Source: Mycobacterium sp.
GTDB taxonomy: Bacteria > Actinomycetota > Actinomycetes > Mycobacteriales > Mycobacteriaceae
Reading direction: 5' to 3'
DNA: 5,590 bases
Assembly (NCBI GenBank): GCA_025965815.1
Contig: JAOPWF010000320.1
Span: 1-5,590 of the forward strand
The position numbers and the translations under genes were made by a program. Position 1 is the first letter of the stretch, and each line of letters starts with the position of its first letter. Of this stretch, positions 1-5,590 are shown piece after piece. The notes under the pieces were generated by a model. The model saw only the letters and a program-made list of their open reading frames with translations, ran no database searches and had not been told where the DNA came from.

Positions 1-1314
<1,314 letters not shown>

Positions 1315-1315
<1 letters not shown>

Positions 1316-1767
1316 CAGGCCCGGTACCGCAGGCGCGCCAGCATCACCAGGAACGCGGGGTACACGGCGCACAGCAGCAGGTAGCTGAACCACACCGGGA
1401 AGGCGTTGACGAAGGAGTCGACATTGCCGCGGATCACCGAGAAGTAGACGTGCAGCGGCACACTCGCGGTGATGTAGGCGATCGACGCGGTGATCAGTAT
1501 CCGGTGCGCTTTGTTGCGGAAGCGCATGCGGCGCCATCCGAGGATGCCGGTCACCGCGGCGTAGGTCATCGGCACCAGCAGGGCCTTGTCCACCGTCGGT
1601 GTCACCACGTACTGCAGGGCCATCTCGTCGCCGAAGGCGACCCGGAACAGATGCAAGCTGAAACCGGTGGCGATGGTGAGCATGGCCGCCTCGCGGAAGA
1701 AGTAGCCGTGCCTGCGACAGGTGTCCCACCACGACAGGCGGTGCGCAGGAATGCCGGCGGTACCCAT
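1315..1767 (-). CDS. Four-helix integral membrane protein of unknown function
   Basis: A 150-residue protein that I cannot assign to a named family. Hydrophobic stretches suggest four membrane helices at about residues 27-45, 60-78, 88-112 and 121-144. Positive residues cluster before helix 1 (CRRHG), between helices 2 and 3 (RRMRFRNKAHR) and at the C-terminus (RLRYRA). By the positive-inside rule both ends would face the cytoplasm. There is no signal peptide cleavage motif and no obvious catalytic motif. The start is well constrained: an in-frame TAA lies at 1779-1777, only three codons before the ATG (1767-1765), and there is no Shine-Dalgarno sequence, consistent with a leaderless message. 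It is the first gene of a two-gene unit with the TetR regulator, to which it is joined by TGATG. Small membrane proteins paired with TetR regulators are often transport- or stress-related, but nothing here proves that role. Confidence 0.85.
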
Positions 1768-1773
1768 GCTGCG

Positions 1774-1779
1774 ACGTTA
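1774..1779 (-). promoter_or_regulatory. Predicted -10 element (TAACGT) of the membrane protein-tetR operon
   Basis: On the minus strand TAACGT fits the mycobacterial TAnnnT -10 consensus. It is followed by exactly six bases (CGCAGC) and then the ATG at 1767. Initiation about 7 nt after the hexamer would put the first transcribed base on the A of ATG, giving a leaderless mRNA; this fits the missing Shine-Dalgarno sequence. The first base of the hexamer is also the last base of the palindromic operator. No clear -35 is recognisable; that position would fall in or near the far arm of the palindrome. Confidence 0.6.
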
Positions 1780-1798
1780 CCACTACAGCCGTAGTGGT
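1779..1798. promoter_or_regulatory. Palindromic operator, probable TetR binding site
   Basis: A perfect inverted repeat with 8-bp arms, ACCACTAC and GTAGTGGT, separated by AGCC; total 20 bp. It lies in the 42-bp gap between the exonuclease stop and the membrane-protein start, abutting the predicted -10 element. Size, symmetry and position are those expected of a TetR dimer site that blocks RNA polymerase. As RNA it could also fold into a short hairpin at the end of the exonuclease transcript, but no T-tract follows, so a terminator role is less likely. Confidence 0.75.
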
Positions 1799-1809
1799 CA
1801 TCAGAGGCT

Positions 1810-2799
1810 TCAGAACAGGGCGAACTGATCGCCGTCGGCGGTGCTATCGCTGAACTCCTCGATGCCGGTGCCACCGATGACGGCGTCGATCTGCTTCATG
1901 AAGTCGGCGTCGGAGACCAGCGGGACGCCGAGTTCACGGGCCAGGAAGCCCTTCCCCTGTTCGGCGGTGGAGTCGTTGCAGATCACGAACGACGTCTCGG
2001 GGTCGACGGTGTCGCTGTAGCTAAGGCCGGCGTGCAGGATCCGCTCGACGAGTTCCTCGTGGGTGCGGTCCACCTCCGGGGACAGCGCGACCCGCATGCC
2101 CTGCACCAGCGGGCGGCCGCTGACGAACTGCCCGGGGTTGATGTACGGGCAGGGCATCCGGGAGGCCAGCATCTTCAGCGGCCGCAGTTCCTCGTGCGTG
2201 ACGTGTCCGTTGGGCCAGCGTCGCCGGGTCACGGGGCGCACCGGCAGCCAGATGTCGCGGGCGCGGGCGCGGTCGAGTACCGGCGTCAGGATCCGGGACA
2301 GCACCAGCGCGTCGTCGAGGGCGTCGTGCGGACGCAGCTGGGTGACACGCCAGTGCCTGGCAAGTGCTTCCAGGCGTAGGTTTTCGGTGCCGAGCTCCAG
2401 CCGCCTGGTCAGTTCGACGGTGCACATCACGGTGTCGGTCGGCAGCTCGGTCTCAGCGAACTCGGCTTCGGCGGCCAGGAACGCGTAGTCGAAGGCCACA
2501 TTGTGGGCGACCAGCGTGCGGCCCTTGAGCAGCTCGACCAGGTCGGCGGCGACGTCGGCGAACCGTGGCTGGTCGGCGAGCATCTCCGCGGTCAGCCCGT
2601 GCACATGGGTAGGGCCCGGCTCCACGCCGGGATTGAGCAGGCTGACGACGCTGTGTTCCACGTTGCCGTTGGCGTCGAGTGCCAGCGCGGCGAGGCTGAT
2701 GATACGGGCCTGACCAGGCCTGAAGCCCGTAGTTTCGACGTCGACGACCGCCCAGCCCGCGCCGGCATCGGCGGCCGGCCGTCCCCAGGTCTGGCTCAC
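1810..2799 (-). CDS. dnaQ: DEDDh 3'-5' exonuclease with C-terminal BRCT-like domain (DnaQ-like, Rv3711c type)
   Basis: A 329-residue protein, the length I recall for Rv3711c. It should remove nucleotides from DNA 3' ends using two metal ions. The exonuclease domain (about 16-175) has every DEDDh motif: Exo I VVDVETTG with D20 and E22, Exo II HNVAFDYAFL with D104, and Exo III HDALDDA with H158 and D163. A linker follows, then a BRCT-like domain at about 228-305 (GMRVALS... SFVICND... ARELGVPLVSDADF). The last five residues, QFALF, resemble a beta-clamp-binding motif. The start is GTG at 2799-2797; no start codon precedes it in the nearby in-frame codons, and only a weak GGA precedes it. Despite the name, mycobacterial replication proofreading has been attributed to the PHP domain of DnaE1 rather than to DnaQ homologues, so a repair or auxiliary role is more likely than a true epsilon subunit. 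It is divergent from murT. Confidence 0.93.
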   Translation of the reverse strand: MSQTWGRPAADAGAGWAVVDVETTGFRPGQARIISLAALALDANGNVEHSVVSLLNPGVEPGPTHVHGLTAEMLADQPRFADVAADLVELLKGRTLVAHNVAFDYAFLAAEAEFAETELPTDTVMCTVELTRRLELGTENLRLEALARHWRVTQLRPHDALDDALVLSRILTPVLDRARARDIWLPVRPVTRRRWPNGHVTHEELRPLKMLASRMPCPYINPGQFVSGRPLVQGMRVALSPEVDRTHEELVERILHAGLSYSDTVDPETSFVICNDSTAEQGKGFLARELGVPLVSDADFMKQIDAVIGGTGIEEFSDSTADGDQFALF

Positions 2800-2871
2800 A
2801 AATCCAGGATGGCACGGCTGTCCGACAACGCTCGGTAGCTGCGCGTTCGCGGTTCCGTGTGTCGTGATGAA

Positions 2872-2877
2872 TAAAAT
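2872..2877 (+). promoter_or_regulatory. Predicted -10 element (TAAAAT) of the murT-gatD operon, leaderless
   Basis: TAAAAT matches the mycobacterial TAnnnT -10 consensus and stands out as an A-rich patch in GC-rich DNA. Six bases (GCCCGG) separate it from the ATG at 2884, so transcription would begin at or next to the start codon. Its TAA is also an in-frame stop, which excludes any longer MurT. No Shine-Dalgarno sequence precedes the ATG, and I see no strong -35. The element lies in the 84-bp divergent gap (2800-2883) shared with the exonuclease gene; I found no TAnnnT hexamer on the opposite strand of that gap. Confidence 0.65.
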
Positions 2878-2883
2878 GCCCGG

Positions 2884-4161
2884 ATGGCCAGTCCGACGAT
2901 CACTGCGCGCGGCCGCGTCGCCTTGGCGGCCGGAGCGGGTGCCCGCTGGGCGTCACGTGTGACGGGTCGCGGCGCCGGCGCGATGATCGGCGGCCTGGTC
3001 TCGATGACGCTGGACCGGTCGATCCTGAGCCAGCTCGGCACGGGCCGGCGTTCGGTCGTGGTGACCGGGACCAACGGCAAGTCGACGACGAACCGGATGA
3101 CCGCCGCGGCGCTGGCGACGATGGGACCGGTGGCGACCAACGCCGAGGGCGCCAACATGGACGCCGGGCTGGTGGCGGCGTTGGCCGGCGCGCGCGAGGC
3201 GGGGCTGGCGGCGCTCGAGGTCGACGAGATGCATGTGCCGCACGTCGCGGACGCGGTGGACCCGCGCGTCGTCGTGCTGCTGAACCTGTCGCGGGACCAA
3301 CTCGATCGGGTCGGCGAGATCAACACCATCGAACGCACGCTACGTGCTGGGCTGGCCCGCCATCCGTCGACGGTCGTGGTGGCCAATTGCGACGACGTGT
3401 TGATGACCTCGGCGGCGTATGACAGCCCGCGCGTCGTGTGGGTTGCCGCAGGTGGCGGCTGGGCGGGCGATTCGGTGAGCTGTCCGCGCAGCGGCGAGAT
3501 CATCGTGCGGGACCACACGCACTGGTACAGCACGGGCACCGATTTCAAACGGCCCTCCCCGCAGTGGTGGTTCGACGACGACAACATCTACGGTCCAGAC
3601 GGGCTGGTGCTGCCGATGACCCTGGCGCTGCCCGGTGCGGTCAACCGCGGCAACGCGACGCAGGCCGTCGCGGCGGCGGTGTCGTTGGGCGCCGACCCGG
3701 CCGCGGCCGTCGCAGCGGTGTCCGGTGTCGACGAGGTCGCGGGCCGCTACCGCACCGTGCGTGTCGGCGAGCACACGGCGCGGATCCTGTTGGCGAAGAA
3801 TCCGGCGGGTTGGCAGGAGGCGCTGTCCATGGTCGACAAACACGGCGCAGGCGTGGTGATCGCCGTCAACGGTCAGGTGCCCGACGGTGAGGACCTGTCC
3901 TGGCTGTGGGACGTGCGCTTCGAGCATTTCGAGGGCACCGCCGTGGTCGCCGCCGGTGAACGGGGTACCGACCTGGCGGTGCGGCTGACGTATGCCGGCG
4001 TCGGCCACACCCTGGTGCACGACACCGTGAAGGCGATCGCGTCCTGTCCGCCCGGCCATGTCGAGGTCGTCGCCAACTACACCGCCTTCCTGCAGCTCAA
4101 CCGGACTCTGGCGCGTCGTGGAGGGCAGGAGCGAAGTGACCCGGGACACAGCCGTGGCTGA
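2884..4161 (+). CDS. murT: Lipid II isoglutaminyl synthase, MurT subunit (Mur-ligase type)
   Basis: With GatD this protein forms the ATP-dependent amidotransferase that converts the alpha-carboxyl of D-glutamate in the lipid II stem peptide to D-isoglutamine, at the cytoplasmic face of the membrane. The 425 residues show the Mur-ligase central domain with its ATP P-loop TGTNGKST (61-68), followed by NAEGANMDAG and ALEVDE (110-115). The C-terminal DUF1727 domain includes KNPAGWQEAL (305-314) and DGEDLSWLWD. D343 in SWLWD is the residue I would align with the Asp proposed to complete the catalytic triad in S. aureus MurT. The zinc-ribbon region is degenerate: C200 remains, but the other three expected cysteine positions read S203, S216 and T219. 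The start is ATG at 2884, fixed by an in-frame TAA at 2872-2874, with an apparent leaderless promoter. Its 3' end overlaps gatD, indicating co-translation of the two subunits. Confidence 0.94.
   Translation: MASPTITARGRVALAAGAGARWASRVTGRGAGAMIGGLVSMTLDRSILSQLGTGRRSVVVTGTNGKSTTNRMTAAALATMGPVATNAEGANMDAGLVAALAGAREAGLAALEVDEMHVPHVADAVDPRVVVLLNLSRDQLDRVGEINTIERTLRAGLARHPSTVVVANCDDVLMTSAAYDSPRVVWVAAGGGWAGDSVSCPRSGEIIVRDHTHWYSTGTDFKRPSPQWWFDDDNIYGPDGLVLPMTLALPGAVNRGNATQAVAAAVSLGADPAAAVAAVSGVDEVAGRYRTVRVGEHTARILLAKNPAGWQEALSMVDKHGAGVVIAVNGQVPDGEDLSWLWDVRFEHFEGTAVVAAGERGTDLAVRLTYAGVGHTLVHDTVKAIASCPPGHVEVVANYTAFLQLNRTLARRGGQERSDPGHSRG
4127..4131 (+). promoter_or_regulatory. Ribosome binding site favouring the GTG start of gatD at 4136
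   Basis: AGGAG lies 4 nt before the GTG at 4136, inside the 3' end of murT. It is the only strong anti-Shine-Dalgarno match near the possible gatD starts. The alternatives are GTG at 4154, preceded at 7 nt by the weaker GGGA, and GTG at 4169, which has no clear site. The spacing is a little short, so 4154 remains possible. Confidence 0.5.
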
Positions 4162-4870
4162 TTCGACAGTGCGGATCGGGCTGGTGCTGCCCGACGTGAT
4201 GGGCACCTACGGCGACGGCGGCAACGCGCTGGTCTTGAGGCAACGGTTGCGGCTGCGCGGCATCGACGCCGAGATCTTCGAGATCACGCTGGCCGACCCG
4301 GTGCCTTCGGGTCTCGACCTGTACACGTTGGGGGGCGCTGAGGACTACGCGCAGCGGCTGGCGACGAAACACCTGCTGCGACACCCGGGGTTGCAGCGGG
4401 CCGCTGCACGCGGGGCGCCGGTGCTCGCGATCTGCGCGGCCATCCAGGTCCTCGGGCACTGGTACGAGACGTCGTCGGGCGAGCGGGTCGAGGGCGTCGG
4501 GCTGATCGATGTCACCACGTCTCCGCAGCCGGTACGGACCATCGGCGAGGTGGTGAGCGCGCCGCTGCTGCCCGGGTTGACGCAGCCGCTGACGGGTTTC
4601 GAAAACCACCGCGGCGGAACAGATCTGGGCTCGGACGCAAAGCCGCTGGCTCGGGTGGTGTCCGGGGCGGGTAACCGGGCAGGCGACGGCGTTGACGGCG
4701 CCGTGCAGGGCAGCGTGATCGCGACCTATCTTCATGGCCCGTGCCTGGCCCGCAATCCCGAACTCGCCGACCTGCTGCTGTCCCGCGTCGTCGGCGAGCT
4801 GGCGCCATTGCAGCTTCCCGAAGTCGACGTGCTGCGTCGCGAACGCCTCGCCTCCCCCCGCAGGGCGTAG
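4136..4870 (+). CDS. gatD: Lipid II isoglutaminyl synthase, GatD glutaminase subunit (CobQ2-like)
   Basis: A class I (triad) glutamine amidotransferase that hydrolyses glutamine and passes the ammonia to MurT. From the GTG at 4136 it is 244 residues. The N-terminal part reads VRIGLVLPDVMGTYGDGGN, typical of CobB/CobQ-like GATases. The nucleophile is C100 in VLAICAAIQVLG and the catalytic histidine is H200 in TYLHGPCLARNP. R134 may correspond to S. aureus GatD Arg128, a substrate-binding residue, because its offset from the cysteine is the same. TGFENHRGGT and GNRAGDG are further family-like motifs. The nucleophile elbow AICAA departs from the usual GxCxG or CGG pattern. The start is uncertain: GTG 4136 has the best ribosome site and overlaps murT by 26 nt; GTG 4154 would overlap by 8 nt; GTG 4169, just before RIGLVLP, would give about the length I recall for Rv3713. 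It ends in TAG at 4868-4870, facing the convergent DUF559 gene across 22 bp. Confidence 0.93.
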   Translation: MTRDTAVADSTVRIGLVLPDVMGTYGDGGNALVLRQRLRLRGIDAEIFEITLADPVPSGLDLYTLGGAEDYAQRLATKHLLRHPGLQRAAARGAPVLAICAAIQVLGHWYETSSGERVEGVGLIDVTTSPQPVRTIGEVVSAPLLPGLTQPLTGFENHRGGTDLGSDAKPLARVVSGAGNRAGDGVDGAVQGSVIATYLHGPCLARNPELADLLLSRVVGELAPLQLPEVDVLRRERLASPRRA

Positions 4871-4878
4871 CTCTTTTT
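4843..4878 (+). terminator. Possible weak intrinsic terminator after gatD
   Basis: ACGCC (4843-4847) can pair with GGCGT (4864-4868) across a 16-nt loop, and a T-rich run, TCTTTTT (4872-4878), follows after three more bases. The stem is short and the loop long, and it overlaps the gatD stop. Canonical terminators are uncommon in mycobacteria. The T-run is nevertheless the only one of its kind in the window and lies just where the murT-gatD transcript should end. Confidence 0.3.
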
Positions 4879-4892
4879 CGCCGAAATCGACG

Positions 4893-5590
4893 TTATGCAG
4901 CGGAAATTCGAGTAGCGCCCTGCATTTCGTCGATCTCGGCGGCATACCCGCGGCGGGACAACGCTGCGCGCACTCTCGGCACGAAATCAACGGATCGATC
5001 TTCGGCGATTACACGGATAACGATCCAGCCGTGTTCTTCAACTTCCGCAGCCTGCCGATGTCTTTTACGTACTGCCGACGGTCGCTGCGATGTTGATCGC
5101 CGTCGTACTCGACAGCCACCTTGAATTCTTCCCACCCCAGATCCAACAAGGCCACCACGCGATAGCCGTCGAGGACCGGGATCTGCGTCACCGGCATTGG
5201 CAATCCGGCGTCAATCAGCTGCATTCGCAACCAACTCTCCTTCGGCGACGCGGCACCTCGGTCGACCAGCCGCAGCACCGGCCGCAAGTCACGAATGCCG
5301 CGCGCCCCGCGGTAGCGCCGGGCCAGCATCCCGACGTCTTCGAGTGGGAACGGAGTTGCCCGCAGCAACGCATCTATCCGCGCGACCGCTTCGTAGCGGT
5401 CCAGGTGCCGGCCCAGATCGAATGCCGTCCTCGCGGGTGTAGTGACCGGCAGCCCGCACACGACGGTGATCTCGTCTTCGCCTATCCGCTCGTTTCGCAC
5501 CAGTATGGCGGGTTGCGGCCTGCAGGTTCGGCCTACCAGTTCAATAGGTTCGTCTTCGTCGACCCAGGCAGCGCCATGCAGAGCTGACGC
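4893..5590 (-). pseudogene. DUF559/Vsr-like nuclease-fold protein (AbiEi-related type), frameshifted; 5' end outside window
   Basis: The reading frame enters from the right edge (HGAAWVDEDEPIELVGRTC..., 5578 downward) and continues through LPVTTPARTAFDLGR, a signature of the mycobacterial AbiEi-like/DUF559 proteins. The DUF559 core follows: ALLDLGW... VAVEYDGDQHRSDRRQYVKDIGRL, with D and E/D residues placed as in PD-(D/E)xK-related folds. After RL (CTG at 5050-5048) this frame becomes non-homologous and stops at 5011-5009. The expected continuation, AEVEEHGWIVIRVIAEDR, lies in the neighbouring frame from GCG at 5048-5046 to TAA at 4895-4893. One missing base explains the break. The position matches Rv3714c. 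If intact in vivo it would probably be a nucleic-acid-binding or nuclease-fold protein; its real substrate is not known to me. The GTG at 5500 is internal because homologous sequence continues upstream of it. It could be a true pseudogene, a sequencing error or, less likely, a recoded gene. Confidence 0.8.

Noticed and set aside
1779..1798. Inverted repeat as an intrinsic terminator of the exonuclease gene
   Set aside because: On the minus strand no T-run follows the hairpin. Its overlap with a promoter beside a TetR gene fits an operator better.
1316..1801. Upstream extension of the TetR frame, giving a 353-residue protein
   Set aside because: The extra sequence is low-complexity Arg/Ala/Pro-type translation lying over the well-formed membrane-protein gene. 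The TetR domain starts normally at the ATG at 1315.
2842..2851. CGCG-TT-CGCG palindrome in the divergent exonuclease/murT promoter region
   Set aside because: It is short and made only of CG steps, so it is expected by chance in this GC-rich DNA. No regulator is linked to it.
3340..4206. Long minus-strand open frame (288 codons) opposite murT
   Set aside because: It has a His/Arg-rich composition with no motifs and lies wholly antisense to a convincing murT.
4871..4892. Gap between gatD and the DUF559 gene checked for a small RNA or gene
   Set aside because: It is only 22 bp and holds nothing beyond the short T-run already noted.
4097..4990. Long minus-strand open frame (297 codons) opposite gatD
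   Set aside because: It is antisense to gatD with shadow-like composition. Its N-terminal end overlaps the DUF559 coding region in a different frame.

Overview
The window looks like chromosomal DNA of a Mycobacterium/Mycolicibacterium-type actinobacterium. It is GC-rich throughout and uses GTG as well as ATG starts. Its gene order matches, from memory, the M. tuberculosis neighbourhood Rv3710 (leuA) - Rv3711c (dnaQ-like) - Rv3712 (murT) - Rv3713 (gatD/cobQ2) - Rv3714c. The protein sequences agree with this reading.

Layout. The left edge (1-743, +) holds the C-terminal third of 2-isopropylmalate synthase, LeuA. It converges, with its stop codon overlapping, on a two-gene minus-strand unit: a four-helix membrane protein of unknown function (1767-1315) and a TetR-family regulator (1315-740). 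These two share a TGATG stop/start junction. A near-perfect palindrome lies over the predicted promoter of the pair, which suggests self-repression. This pair sits between leuA and the exonuclease gene, which I recall as adjacent in M. tuberculosis, so it looks like a lineage-specific insertion or loss. Upstream of it, also on the minus strand, is a DEDDh exonuclease with a C-terminal BRCT-like domain (2799-1810). That protein ends in a sequence resembling a sliding-clamp-binding motif.

An 84-bp divergent intergenic region separates the exonuclease from murT-gatD (2884-4870, +). MurT and GatD together form the enzyme that amidates the D-glutamate of lipid II to D-isoglutamine, a cell-wall step. 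Both murT and the membrane-protein gene appear to be leaderless: each has a TAnnnT -10 element exactly 6 nt before its ATG and no Shine-Dalgarno sequence. The two genes of the murT-gatD operon overlap. Mycobacterial-type departures from the better-studied firmicute enzymes are visible in both subunits: a decayed zinc ribbon in MurT and an altered nucleophile elbow in GatD.

The right edge (4893-5590, -) is a DUF559/Vsr-like nuclease-fold protein of the AbiEi-related type. Its reading frame is broken by what looks like a one-base deletion near 5046-5050, and its N-terminus lies beyond the window.

I see no tRNA, rRNA, CRISPR array, insertion sequence or tandem repeat. The window is compactly coded, with no gene-free stretch over 100 bp. 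I do not see a wholly new system. The most interesting points are the putative clamp-binding tail on the exonuclease, the autoregulated membrane-protein/TetR module, the divergent MurT/GatD motifs and the frameshifted nuclease gene.
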